A stretch of DNA of 64,000 nt from contig DLDU01000042.1 in the NCBI GenBank assembly GCA_002481295.1, positions 241-64,240 on the forward strand. The letters are read 5' to 3'. A program made the translations under genes and the position numbers. The DNA comes from Prevotella sp. UBA7764. GTDB lineage: Bacteria > Bacteroidota > Bacteroidia > Bacteroidales > Bacteroidaceae. The notes beneath the pieces were generated by a model. The model had not been told where the DNA came from. It saw only the letters and a list, made by a program, of their open reading frames with translations, and ran no database searches. Shown in pieces: positions 49,228 through 58,003 of this stretch (within the stretch, counting starts at the first letter, position 1; every line of letters starts with the position of its first letter).

Positions 49228-49785
49228 GTCGAAGATCAGTGTTGCATAAGGCGGAATGGCCTGACCGGCACCGTTGGCTCCGTAGCCGAGTGTGTAAGGG
49301 ATATAGAAGCGGTACTTGGCACCCTCCTGCATGAGCTGCAAGCCTTCTGTCCAGCCCTTGATGACCTGATTGAGGGGGAAAGTAGCTGTCTCGCCACGAC
49401 GATAGCTGCTGTCGAAGACCTGACCGTTGATGAGCGTACCCTCGTAGTGGCACTCCACCTGGTCGGTAGCCTTAGGCTTTTTGCCGTCGCCCTCGCGCAG
49501 CACTTCATACTGTAATCCGCTGGGCAGGGTGACCACGCCCGGCTTTTTAGCGTTTTCCTCAAGGAACTTCTGTCCCTCGGCCTGTGCGGCCTTGGCCTGC
49601 TCTTCCTCTTTCTGCTGGAAGAAAGCCTGCACGGCAGCCTGAGCGTCCATGTCGCTCATGGCAGCTTCTCCGGCAAAGATGTCGCGGATGGCCTTTGCAA
49701 AATCGTCGATATTCAGTTCGGTTGCGTTCATCTGCTGGAGCTGATGACCAATGCTCATGCCCAGCGCGTAACTTGTCTTGTCCAT
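49204..49785 (-). CDS. Cytoplasmic FKBP-type peptidyl-prolyl isomerase
   Basis: A 193-residue paralogue without signal peptide or lipobox. A short helical N-terminal domain (MDKTSYALGMSIGHQLQQM, about 1-75) and a charged linker (QQKEEEQAKAAQAEG) lead to the FKBP domain (GVVTLPSGLQYEVLREGDG, VECHYEGTLINGQVFDSSYRRG, FPLNQVIKGWTEGLQLMQEGAKYRFYIPYTLGYG). It resembles FklB-type enzymes. It heads the three-gene FKBP array, with a promoter box at 49819-49826, and a duplicated 3' end follows its stop codon. Confidence 0.94.
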   Translation of the reverse strand: MDKTSYALGMSIGHQLQQMNATELNIDDFAKAIRDIFAGEAAMSDMDAQAAVQAFFQQKEEEQAKAAQAEGQKFLEENAKKPGVVTLPSGLQYEVLREGDGKKPKATDQVECHYEGTLINGQVFDSSYRRGETATFPLNQVIKGWTEGLQLMQEGAKYRFYIPYTLGYGANGAGQAIPPYATLIFDVELIKVK

Positions 49786-49818
49786 TTCTATTGTTTGAAG
49801 CTAATTATAAATAATATG

Positions 49819-49826
49819 CAAAGATA
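49819..49826 (-). promoter_or_regulatory. -7 box for the FKBP array
   Basis: The minus strand reads TATCTTTG, 33 nt before the ATG at 49785. It is back-to-back with the sirtuin promoter. Confidence 0.65.
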
Positions 49827-49869
49827 CTATTTTTAATTGTGAACAAGCGGCATATTGCGAAAAAAATAT

Positions 49870-49877
49870 TATTTTTG
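49870..49877 (+). promoter_or_regulatory. -7 box for the sirtuin gene
   Basis: TATTTTTG lies 33 nt before the ATG at 49911. No clear -33 TTTG is seen. Confidence 0.5.
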
Positions 49878-49910
49878 TGGTATAATAACAGTTCTAAAGG
49901 CAATAAGAAG

Positions 49911-50618
49911 ATGAAGAAGAAAATTGTTTTCCTTACGGGTGCCGGTATGTCGGTAGAGAGTGGTTTTAAGACGTTCCGTGGTAATGACGGACTGTGGGAG
50001 AACTATCCGGTAGAGCAGGTAGCCTCGCACGAAGGGTGGGAGGCTGATCCCACATTGGTGACAAACTTCTATAACATGCTGCGCCGGAAGCTTTGGCAGG
50101 CTGAGCCCAACGAGGGACACCGGCTTGTCGCGGCCCTGGAGAGGGACTACGATGTCAGCGTCTTGACACAAAACGTGGACAATCTTCATGAGAAGGCTGG
50201 CTCCACGCATGTCATCCACCTGCACGGCGAGTTGACCAAAGTGTGCTCGAGTATCGATCCCTACGACGAACGCTATATCCAGCAACTCACGCCCGAGCAT
50301 AGCGACGTGACGCCCGGTACCAAGGCCGGCGACGGTTCGCTGCTCCGTCCGTTCATCGTTTTCTTTGGCGAAAGCGTGCCGATGCTTGAACCGGCAGCGC
50401 GCGAGGCGATGAAAGCCGACATCTTTGTCATCATCGGCACATCGCTCAATGTTTATCCTGCTGCCGGACTCGTGCAGTATGCGCCACAGGGATGTCCGGT
50501 CTATCTGATCGATCCCGATCCGGTGTTCAATGCGCCTAATGGCAAGTTCACGCACATTCAGAAAGGTGCGTCAGAGGGAATGAAGGAGCTCTGCGAGAAG
50601 CTGGGTTTCAAGAAATAA
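49911..50618 (+). CDS. Sir2-family NAD-dependent protein deacylase
   Basis: A 235-residue sirtuin. NAD-binding motifs are intact: FLTGAGMSVESGFKTFRG (GAGMS at 10-14), TQNVDNLHEKAG, catalytic His105 in HLHGE, and the C-terminal GTSLNVYPAAGLV. The zinc module is unusual: instead of two Cys-x-x-Cys pairs there is a single Cys112 in a short segment (TKVCSSIDPYDERY), so structural zinc is probably absent. It should deacylate lysine residues in cytoplasmic proteins. An upstream in-frame ATG at 49839 lies before the promoter box and is rejected. Confidence 0.93.
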   Translation: MKKKIVFLTGAGMSVESGFKTFRGNDGLWENYPVEQVASHEGWEADPTLVTNFYNMLRRKLWQAEPNEGHRLVAALERDYDVSVLTQNVDNLHEKAGSTHVIHLHGELTKVCSSIDPYDERYIQQLTPEHSDVTPGTKAGDGSLLRPFIVFFGESVPMLEPAAREAMKADIFVIIGTSLNVYPAAGLVQYAPQGCPVYLIDPDPVFNAPNGKFTHIQKGASEGMKELCEKLGFKK

Positions 50619-50641
50619 GATTGTCAAAGAAAAGAAAAAGA

Positions 50642-50673
50642 GGGAAAAGCCTATTGACAAATAGGTTTTTCCC
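50642..50673 (+). terminator. Terminator after the sirtuin gene
   Basis: GGGAAAAGCCTATT and AATAGGTTTTTCCCC form an interrupted stem; a run of five T residues is part of the right arm. It ends just before the promoter of the next gene. Confidence 0.65.
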
Positions 50674-50676
50674 CGT

Positions 50677-50705
50677 TTTGCAATGCGCGGAAAGGCTTAA
50701 CTTTG
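50677..50705 (+). promoter_or_regulatory. Promoter of the outer-membrane barrel gene
   Basis: TTTG (50677-50680) and TAACTTTG (50698-50705) with a 17-nt spacer; leader of about 50 nt. Confidence 0.6.
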
Positions 50706-50761
50706 CGATATTCATTATTAAGATCTCCTATGAGGGAGGTCTGTGTTAATCGTATTGTAAT

Positions 50762-51478
50762 ATGGAAAAGATGAGAAAGATTCTGTTTCTGGCCGTTGCT
50801 GTGTTGCTGACGCTGCCTGCCGCAGCACAATATTATCCCGACGGGCGTCCTATTCCGCCCAGTAAGCGTGCCGAGTACTACCGCCAGCATGGGCAATACA
50901 ATAATGGCCGTACAGTCTATGGCTATGGCAACAATGTCTATTACGGTTTTCGTTTGGGCATGGCCGTGGCTACAGTGAATTCCGACGCATCCGTTCTTGA
51001 CGGCAGCGACGCGCGTACGGGACTGGATATAGAAGCCGTTATCGGCACTCAACTCACCAATACAGCCCCACTGTTCTTCGAGACCGGACTCTCCTATGTG
51101 GAGAAAGGCGGTAAAGGTAACTACGACGGCAACAAGTTCACCTACCGGTTGGAATACCTCGAACTGCCGCTGTTGCTGAAATATAAATACCAGGCTACCC
51201 CAGACATCTCGGTGGAGCCGTTTGCCGGTGGCTATCTGGCCGTAGGCGTAGGCGGTAAGATCAAGGACTATGGCCACCGCGAGGCTTACTCCAGTTTCAG
51301 TGACGACCAGGCGAGTTTCAAGCGTTTCGATGGTGGACTGCGCCTGGGGTGTGGCGTGAGTTTTCAAATGCTCTACCTCGGCGTGAGCTATGATATCGGT
51401 TTGGCAAACATTGGCCACTACGATTTCGAGGACACCCGCACGGGTTGCTTCAACCTCAACGTCGGCGTGACATTCTGA
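50762..51478 (+). CDS. Outer-membrane beta-barrel protein (PorT-like family)
   Basis: A 238-residue exported protein. The signal peptide ends AAA with Gln23 as predicted mature residue 1; a Tyr/Arg-rich linker (about 24-55) precedes an eight-strand-type barrel with alternating hydrophobic strands (YYGFRLGMAVATVNSDA, TNTAPLFFETGLSYVEKGG, YRLEYLELPLLLKYKY, FNLNVGVTF at the C-terminus). This matches the small outer-membrane barrel domain common in Bacteroidetes. The exact function is unknown. It is a single-gene unit between a promoter and an intrinsic terminator. Confidence 0.85.
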   Translation: MEKMRKILFLAVAVLLTLPAAAQYYPDGRPIPPSKRAEYYRQHGQYNNGRTVYGYGNNVYYGFRLGMAVATVNSDASVLDGSDARTGLDIEAVIGTQLTNTAPLFFETGLSYVEKGGKGNYDGNKFTYRLEYLELPLLLKYKYQATPDISVEPFAGGYLAVGVGGKIKDYGHREAYSSFSDDQASFKRFDGGLRLGCGVSFQMLYLGVSYDIGLANIGHYDFEDTRTGCFNLNVGVTF

Positions 51479-51509
51479 CGTGATAGTAAGTAAACAACAG
51501 TAACTAATC

Positions 51510-51540
51510 AACGGCCCATCCTTTCTGAGGATGGGCCGTT
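51510..51540. terminator. Terminator after the barrel gene
   Basis: Perfect 13-bp arms AACGGCCCATCCT (51510-51522) and reverse complement (51528-51540), followed by GCTGTTTTCT. Confidence 0.85.
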
Positions 51541-51558
51541 GCTGTTTTCTAATTATCA

Positions 51559-51624
51559 CCAAAGTCTGGTCACCGTATGCCCAAAGCCTGGTCACTGTAT
51601 GCCCAAAGCCTGGTCACCGTATTA
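51559..51624. repeat. Three 22-bp tandem units between convergent genes
   Basis: 51559-51580, 51581-51602 and 51603-51624 each begin CCAAAG and contain CTGGTCAC; successive copies differ by 2-3 bases. Unit length is exactly 22 bp, as at 37253 and 43262, though the sequence is unrelated. Confidence 0.9.
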
Positions 51625-51637
51625 AGTCTTTAATGCG

Positions 51638-52837
51638 TTAATGTCTTGTCATTATCGCAAGCATGCAGGCACGGTAGTCTTTGGTGCGCAGAGCGTGTTC
51701 CAAGGGTTGCAGGTGTGGGTCTGACGTTGTGTAGGCTTGGTAATACTGACGTAGCAGACGGCAGAAGATGGCGAAGACATGATGATTGACGGAAGGGGAG
51801 CGCAGGGAATAGAGGGTACAGAAGGTGTTGGGGATCTCGTTCTGCAGAAAGTTCTCGTAAGCCTGCTGGCTTGTCTGCAGTCCGCTCGCTGCACCATCCT
51901 CCATGAGCTGTACGGTTACCAGCAGACTCTCGACAGCCCTTGGCGACAGTCCGGCGGTGGCTGTAATGCCCACGGGATTGAACCGATATACATAGACGTC
52001 GTCGGGAATGGTGACGATGCGGTGGCAGCGTGGAAAGAGCATCAACGTCATCAGCGTGTCCTCAAAGAGATAGCCTTCAGGGAAATGAAAGTGTGAGAAC
52101 AGTCCGGCACGCAGTACCTTGCCGCAAGCGTAGCCTTGCAGCTGACCGGTCCAACGGTTGGAGAGCTCGAAGGGATGGGAGTAGCCGGGATAGAAGTGAC
52201 CACTGTTGAACACTCGAAAACAGCCTTCTACGATGTCGGCGTCGTACTTGGTCACCGTATCCATCAGCATGTCGATGGCACCGGGCAACAGCCAGTCGTC
52301 GGAGTCGACAAAAGTGACATACCGCCCCCGGATATGCCTCAGGGCTATATTGCGGGCTGCTGCCAGACCGGCATTCTTTTGGTCGATGATTTCTATATCG
52401 GGATAATGTTCATACTTGGCAATCCGTTGTCGTGTACCGTCCGTGGAGCCGTCGTTGATAACCATTAAAAGACATTTGTATTTGGACCGTTGGTTGAACA
52501 CCGACAGCAAGCATTGGTCGATATACTGCTCGACATTGTAAGCCGGGATGATAATCTCCAAGTCGTAATCGTCCTTACGGCTGAGGTCGTTGTCATAGAG
52601 ACTGGAACCTTTCGGCTTCTCTGTCGGAAGGTTTCTCAGAAGAGGTGCCAGGTCTGCATCATTGTCACCATTGGAGAGGAATACGGGATTGGTGGCGTCA
52701 ATATCGGTGGCGGGAAGCAACGACGAAAGCAGACGCTGCAATAGCCATAGACGGGAGCTTATCTTTGCGCCCACACGACGAACCTGAAGCATCAGCCAAA
52801 TGATACTGGACTCAAGGGAGTGTTTCATAGACAACAA
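51638..52837 (-). CDS. Family 2 glycosyltransferase
   Basis: A 399-residue cytoplasmic or membrane-associated GT-A transferase. After about 90 non-conserved residues the catalytic domain begins at LEIIIPAYNVEQYIDQCLLSVFNQ, continues VINDGSTDGTRQ and AGLAAARNIAL, and carries the metal-binding VDSDDW. The donor and acceptor sugars are unknown. The long N-terminal extension is unusual for GT2, which normally starts directly with the II-P-YN strand. ATG codons at 52837 and 52828 are both possible. It follows the flippase gene by 72 bp on the same strand, so both probably serve one surface glycan pathway. Confidence 0.9.
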   Translation of the reverse strand: MLSMKHSLESSIIWLMLQVRRVGAKISSRLWLLQRLLSSLLPATDIDATNPVFLSNGDNDADLAPLLRNLPTEKPKGSSLYDNDLSRKDDYDLEIIIPAYNVEQYIDQCLLSVFNQRSKYKCLLMVINDGSTDGTRQRIAKYEHYPDIEIIDQKNAGLAAARNIALRHIRGRYVTFVDSDDWLLPGAIDMLMDTVTKYDADIVEGCFRVFNSGHFYPGYSHPFELSNRWTGQLQGYACGKVLRAGLFSHFHFPEGYLFEDTLMTLMLFPRCHRIVTIPDDVYVYRFNPVGITATAGLSPRAVESLLVTVQLMEDGAASGLQTSQQAYENFLQNEIPNTFCTLYSLRSPSVNHHVFAIFCRLLRQYYQAYTTSDPHLQPLEHALRTKDYRACMLAIMTRH

Positions 52838-52909
52838 TCTTTATTTACTGGTCAAACTATGTTCATTGCTCGTTTCTCCATGACCTCGTACTGTCTACGG
52901 ATGTCCTGT

Positions 52910-54394
52910 CTACTTAATCTTAAATTTTCCTAGAACCTTCTCCCACAGGTGGGTTCTCTTGCGGATGAAATGCAAGCTGACGAGTGCGCTAACCGCGCAG
53001 AGGGCAATGCCCGACGGCCAGTAGATGATGGGTTGGTCAACGAAGGTCACGGCGTAAGCCAGCAAGCCGATCGGTAACTGGGCTGCGGCATAACCGATAA
53101 CGCTGGGAGAGAGATGGAAACCATACGTCCACTTGTAGAAAGGAAGGATGAAGGCGAGATAGACAAAGGTCGTCAGCGTGACGCCAACACCGGCGCCGAC
53201 CAGTCCGAAATGGCTATAGCCCACGATGACGAGACCGACAAAGAGAACGGCATAGACGGCTTGGATGAGAAGATAGGACAGCGAGTCGCCACGAGCAAGG
53301 GTGATATATTCTATCGGAACTTCCACAGCGCGGAAATACATCGCCAGGACCACGACCTGCGCCATGCCGAGTACTGGCATAAACTTCCCACTATAGAGGA
53401 GTGGCAGAATGATGGGCAGAAAGATGATAAAGGCAACGAGAAGGGGGGAGACCATCAGGAAGATCATCTCAATCTGGCGGTTGACGGTGGTGTTGAAGGT
53501 CACTCCTAAGTCTTTGATGCCCGACAGCCGGGGGAAATAGTCGGTATCCATGGCTGAGAAAACCATGCCCACGTAAGTCAAGGTCATCATGATGCCGGCA
53601 TTGTAGAGGCCTACGATGTCCAGTCCGGCGATATTATTGAGGTAACTGCGAATGAAGAAGTCGGTACCGGAGGTGAACAGCCCGGCGATGACAAAGGCTG
53701 TTCCGAGCTTGATCATCCCCAGTCCGTCGTGGAAGAGGGCCTTGGAGAAATGCAGGCGAAGGGGATAGAGATGGTAAGAAACATGTATGGTAAGCAGAAA
53801 CTGGATAAGGGCCATGAGCACCAATGAGGGTACGATGCCTTTCATTCCCCAGAAATAATAGATGGGAACCGAGACGATGAGCGCGCCCACAATGTTGTAG
53901 AATGTCACCATAGCCAAGCGGCGCAGTACGCGTACGGCTTTGATGATGGCAGTCTCGCCAAGGGTGAGGATCGAGAGCCCTACGATGGGAGAGAGACAGA
54001 TGAAGTGGAGGGTGTGGCTATTCCAGGAGAAGGTGAACCAACTGAGAAACGGACTGAGCACAATGCAGAGCACGGTGCCTAACAATGCCAGCACGGCGCT
54101 CCAATAGCGCACAACGTTGACCGCCCGCGATATGCGATCTGTGTCACCTTGTTCGTAGGCCTTTGAGATCTCCTGCACGGCGCTGAGGCCGATGCCGAAG
54201 CTGGAGAGGTCGGCAACCAGACTGACCGTGGAATTGAACAACGAGACAAGTCCCATACCGCCAGGGCCAAGGATGAGCGCAACCAGCTTGTTGCGCACCA
54301 GTGCTACGCCAATACTTAATGCCTGCACACCACCAAAGAGGCCGATGTACTTAAGGATATGGGAATAACTGTCGAAACGTTCTTTCTTTGACAT
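52910..54394 (-). CDS. Wzx-type oligosaccharide flippase
   Basis: A 494-residue integral membrane protein with about 12-14 hydrophobic helices and the N-terminal pattern of the polysaccharide-transporter branch of the MOP superfamily (YIGLFGGVQALSIGVALVRNKLVALILGPGGMGLVSLFNS). It should flip undecaprenyl-linked oligosaccharide across the inner membrane. The ATG at 54394 (MSKKERF) is preferred over the upstream ATG at 54460, which would add a polar extension before the first helix. It is upstream of the glycosyltransferase gene in the same operon and divergent from miaB. Confidence 0.9.
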   Translation of the reverse strand: MSKKERFDSYSHILKYIGLFGGVQALSIGVALVRNKLVALILGPGGMGLVSLFNSTVSLVADLSSFGIGLSAVQEISKAYEQGDTDRISRAVNVVRYWSAVLALLGTVLCIVLSPFLSWFTFSWNSHTLHFICLSPIVGLSILTLGETAIIKAVRVLRRLAMVTFYNIVGALIVSVPIYYFWGMKGIVPSLVLMALIQFLLTIHVSYHLYPLRLHFSKALFHDGLGMIKLGTAFVIAGLFTSGTDFFIRSYLNNIAGLDIVGLYNAGIMMTLTYVGMVFSAMDTDYFPRLSGIKDLGVTFNTTVNRQIEMIFLMVSPLLVAFIIFLPIILPLLYSGKFMPVLGMAQVVVLAMYFRAVEVPIEYITLARGDSLSYLLIQAVYAVLFVGLVIVGYSHFGLVGAGVGVTLTTFVYLAFILPFYKWTYGFHLSPSVIGYAAAQLPIGLLAYAVTFVDQPIIYWPSGIALCAVSALVSLHFIRKRTHLWEKVLGKFKIK

Positions 54395-54589
54395 AGCCCT
54401 ATTAAAACGCCCATGACTCCTTATTATTATATAAGGCGTGTCAATTTTGGCTGGTATCAATCCTCTTGCGTGAAGAGAATGTTAACCTCTTGGCGGTTAA
54501 TTTTGCTTTTCAACGGAAGCAATGTCATTACAACGGTACATCTTTTCGCTGAGATTTCTTGATAAAGCCCGCCTAAGAACGACTAAAGT

Positions 54590-54621
54590 TTTGTATATCA
54601 GCGGAATTATTCGTAACTTTG
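54590..54621 (+). promoter_or_regulatory. Promoter of miaB and the envelope operon
   Basis: TTTG (54590-54593), 20 nt, TAACTTTG (54614-54621), 27 nt before the ATG at 54649. It excludes the in-frame ATG at 54619. Confidence 0.8.
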
Positions 54622-54648
54622 CAGTCTTATTATATACGCATATACAGA

Positions 54649-56052
54649 ATGAGCAAGAAACTCTATATCGAGACCTATGGCTGCCAGATGAATGTAGCCG
54701 ACTCTGAAGTCGTTGCCTCCGTCATGCAGATGGCCGGTTACGAACCCACTGACAACGAAGAAGATGCCGACGCGGTGTTTCTCAACACCTGCTCGGTGCG
54801 CGAGAATGCCGAGAACAAGATCTATCATCGTCTTGACACGCTTTTCGCTCAGCAGCGCCGTCACGCCCACGACAATCCGGAAGCCAACTATCCCAAGCCG
54901 ATCCTCGGCGTGCTGGGCTGTATGGCCGAGCGCGTGAAGAACGACTTGATCGAGAATCATCACGCCAATCTTGTGTGTGGTCCTGACAGCTATCTCCATT
55001 TGCCCGAGATGGTAGCAGCCGTAGAGGTTGGTCAGCCTGCCGTGGACGTGCAGCTCTCCACCACCGAGACCTATCGTGATGTCATGCCTCTGCGTGTGGG
55101 GCCGGCCCATGTGAGCGGCTTTGTGAGCATCATGCGCGGTTGCAACAACTTCTGCCACTATTGTATCGTACCCTATACCCGTGGCCGTGAGCGTTCGCGC
55201 GACGTGGAGAGCATCTTGCGTGAGGTACGTGACCTCCACGACAAAGGATTCAAGGAAGTCACCCTTCTGGGACAGAATGTCAACAGCTATGGACTGCTGC
55301 CCAACGGCCAGCGACCCGACAATGGCATCATCATCAACGAGGCCGACGGCACGGAGCTCCACGTATGTTCCTTTGCCGAACTCCTGCGGCGCGTGGCCGA
55401 GAGCGTACCCGACATGCGTGTGCGCTTCACCACGTCCAATCCTGAGGATATGACCGAGGACATCCTGCACGCCATCGCCGACGAGCCCAACCTCTGCAAC
55501 CATATTCATTTCCCCGCACAGAGCGGCAGCGACAAGGTGTTGCACTTGATGAACCGTAAGTACACGCGCCAGCAATATCTCGACAAGGTGGCTGCCATCC
55601 GCCGCATCATCCCTGACTGTGGACTGACGACAGACATCTTTGTGGGGTATCACGACGAGAGCGAGGAGGACTTCCAAGAGACGATGAGTCTCGTGCGTGA
55701 AGTTGGTTTTGACGCCGCCTTCATGTTTAAATACAGTGAGCGTCCCGGCACCTACGCTGCCAAGCACCTGCCCGACAACGTGCCCGAGGAAGAGAAGATC
55801 CGCCGTCTCAACGAGCTCATCCGCCTACAAACCGAGATCTCGGCCGAGCGCAACAAGCTCGATGAGGGCAAGACCTTCGAGGTGCTCCTTGAGCGCTATG
55901 CCAAACGTTCCCACGATCAGCTCATGGGCCGCACACCACAAAACAAGGCTGTTGTCATCGCGCGCGGCAACCACCATCCCGGCGAGCGCGTCATGGTGCG
56001 CATCACAGGCTCATCATCAGCCACACTCATGGGAGAAGTCGTCAACGAATAA
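54649..56052 (+). CDS. miaB: tRNA-2-methylthio-N6-dimethylallyladenosine synthase
   Basis: A 467-residue radical-SAM methylthiotransferase acting at A37 of tRNAs that read UNN codons. The N-terminal domain has the three cysteines for the auxiliary iron-sulfur cluster (Cys12 in TYGCQMN, NTCSVRE, LGCMAER). The radical-SAM cluster is Cys165-x3-Cys169-x2-Cys172 in CNNFCHYC, followed by IVPYTRGRERSR. A TRAM-type RNA-binding domain closes the chain (about 400-467). A hydrophilic insert (NGQRPDNGIIINEADG) after the LLGQNVNSYG motif is longer than in the Escherichia coli enzyme. It leads a plus-strand run of six genes. Confidence 0.96.
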   Translation: MSKKLYIETYGCQMNVADSEVVASVMQMAGYEPTDNEEDADAVFLNTCSVRENAENKIYHRLDTLFAQQRRHAHDNPEANYPKPILGVLGCMAERVKNDLIENHHANLVCGPDSYLHLPEMVAAVEVGQPAVDVQLSTTETYRDVMPLRVGPAHVSGFVSIMRGCNNFCHYCIVPYTRGRERSRDVESILREVRDLHDKGFKEVTLLGQNVNSYGLLPNGQRPDNGIIINEADGTELHVCSFAELLRRVAESVPDMRVRFTTSNPEDMTEDILHAIADEPNLCNHIHFPAQSGSDKVLHLMNRKYTRQQYLDKVAAIRRIIPDCGLTTDIFVGYHDESEEDFQETMSLVREVGFDAAFMFKYSERPGTYAAKHLPDNVPEEEKIRRLNELIRLQTEISAERNKLDEGKTFEVLLERYAKRSHDQLMGRTPQNKAVVIARGNHHPGERVMVRITGSSSATLMGEVVNE

Positions 56053-56124
56053 CAGTTGTAGGGTTGTCTGTCCATAGTTTTAGTAGCGTAAACATGGTAA
56101 GGACCAAGAAGCAAAATATTGTTT

Positions 56125-57981
56125 ATGAAAGAATTCCTGCAAGTATTGCGGCGCTTCGTTCCGCCCTATAAGAAGTATCTGGTGCTGAGCATCGTGTTCA
56201 ATATCCTTTCCGCGATATTGAACATCTTCTCGTTTATGACGCTCATCCCCATCTTGCAAATCCTGTTCAAGACATCGGATGTCAAGCAGGTCACGAGCCT
56301 TATCGGCTGGGACAGTGTGCACTCGGTTGGTGAGCTCACCAACATGCTCACCAACAACGCCTATTATTATATAGAGCGCTTCATTGCTGAGTATGGTTCT
56401 GCCAATACGTTGCTGGCCATCGGCTTGCTGCTTGCGTTCATGACGGCTTTGAAGACAGGAGCCTACTTCCTTTCCTCGGCTACCGTCATCCCCATCCGTA
56501 CGGGTGTGGTGCGCGACATCCGTAACCAACTCTACCGCAAGATCACCTCTCTGCACCTCGGCTTCTTCTCTGAGGAGCGCAAGGGCGACATCATCGCCCG
56601 CATGAGTGGTGACGTGCAGGAGATCGAAAACAGCATCATGGCCAGTCTGGATATGCTGTTCAAAAATCCTATCTTGATCATTGCCTATTTCACGGCACTG
56701 CTTGTCGTGTCGTGGCAGCTCACGCTGTTCACCATTGTCTTTGTTCCGATCTTTGGCTGGTTCATGGGCTTTGTCGGCCGCAAGCTCAAAGCACACAGCA
56801 TGAAGGCGCAGGGGCTTTGGAGCGACACGATGAGCCAGGTAGAAGAGACGTTGGGCGGGCTGCGCATCATCAAAGCCTTCTGCGCTGAGGAGAAGATGAA
56901 CCAACGCTTTGACCGCATCAACAGCAGCTACCGCGACGACATCATGCGCGTGAACATCCGACAGCAGCTTGCTCACCCGATGAGCGAGTTTCTTGGTACG
57001 GTGATGATCATCATCGTGCTTTGGGTAGGCGGCATCCTCGTGCTCAACAACCATACGCTCAGCGGTCCCAAGTTCATCTATTACCTGGTGATGCTCTACT
57101 CCATTATCAATCCGCTGAAAGAGTTTTCCAAGGCTGGATATAACATTCCCAAAGGTCTGGCTTCCATGGAGCGGGTCGACAAGATTCTGAAGGCAGAGGT
57201 AGAGATCAAGGAAAGCAAGCATCCGGTACACATTCATAGCTTTGAGCACGACATTGAGTTCCGAAACGTAGGCTTTGCCTACAACCATGACGAGGGCGGT
57301 GCCCCACACTGGGTGCTCCGCCACATCAATCTGACCATCCCAAAAGGCAAGACCATCGCTTTGGTAGGCCAGAGTGGCGGTGGCAAGTCTACGCTGGTAG
57401 ATCTCATTCCGCGCTATTACGATGTGCAGGAAGGCGAGGTGCTCATCGATGGCATCAATGTCAAGGATCTCGGTATCCACGATCTTCGTGAGCTTATCGG
57501 CAATGTCAACCAGGAGGCCATCCTCTTCAACGACACCTTTTATAATAATATCACGTTCGGCGTAGACAACGCCAGCAAGGAAGACGTTATCAGGGCGGCG
57601 AAGATCGCCAATGCCTATGACTTCATCATGGAGTCGGAGCATGGCTTTGACACCAACATCGGTGACCGTGGCGGCCGTCTGTCCGGTGGTCAACGGCAGC
57701 GTATCAGCATAGCGCGTGCCATATTGAAGAATCCTCCCATCCTCATCCTCGATGAGGCCACTTCCGCCCTCGACACCGAGAGCGAGCGTTTGGTGCAGGA
57801 TGCGCTTTTCAAACTGATGAAGACACGTACCACCGTCGCCATCGCTCACCGTCTGTCAACCATCAAAAACGCCGACGTGATCTACGTCATCCATGAGGGA
57901 GAGATCGTAGAGAGCGGTACCCATGACGAGCTCATGAAAAATGATGGCTATTATCATAAGCTTCACGACATGCAAAGTTGA
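56125..57981 (+). CDS. MsbA-like ABC exporter (permease and ATPase fused)
   Basis: A 618-residue half-transporter that works as a homodimer in the inner membrane. Six helices span about 15-330. The nucleotide-binding domain has Walker A GQSGGGKST from Gly415, signature LSGGQ from Leu519, Walker B ILILDEATSALD at about 535-547 and the switch His in AIAHRLST. It probably flips a lipid such as lipid A; the LpxL-like gene two positions downstream supports this. The ATG at 56125 is preferred over a TTG two codons earlier. An antisense frame of similar length is a shadow. Confidence 0.92.
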   Translation: MKEFLQVLRRFVPPYKKYLVLSIVFNILSAILNIFSFMTLIPILQILFKTSDVKQVTSLIGWDSVHSVGELTNMLTNNAYYYIERFIAEYGSANTLLAIGLLLAFMTALKTGAYFLSSATVIPIRTGVVRDIRNQLYRKITSLHLGFFSEERKGDIIARMSGDVQEIENSIMASLDMLFKNPILIIAYFTALLVVSWQLTLFTIVFVPIFGWFMGFVGRKLKAHSMKAQGLWSDTMSQVEETLGGLRIIKAFCAEEKMNQRFDRINSSYRDDIMRVNIRQQLAHPMSEFLGTVMIIIVLWVGGILVLNNHTLSGPKFIYYLVMLYSIINPLKEFSKAGYNIPKGLASMERVDKILKAEVEIKESKHPVHIHSFEHDIEFRNVGFAYNHDEGGAPHWVLRHINLTIPKGKTIALVGQSGGGKSTLVDLIPRYYDVQEGEVLIDGINVKDLGIHDLRELIGNVNQEAILFNDTFYNNITFGVDNASKEDVIRAAKIANAYDFIMESEHGFDTNIGDRGGRLSGGQRQRISIARAILKNPPILILDEATSALDTESERLVQDALFKLMKTRTTVAIAHRLSTIKNADVIYVIHEGEIVESGTHDELMKNDGYYHKLHDMQS

Positions 57982-58003
57982 AAAGTTATAAAATATAAGT
58001 TCA

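Noticed and set aside
56080..57849. A 589-codon minus-strand frame opposite the ABC exporter
   Set aside because: The plus strand has perfect Walker A, LSGGQ and Walker B motifs; the antisense frame is a shadow.
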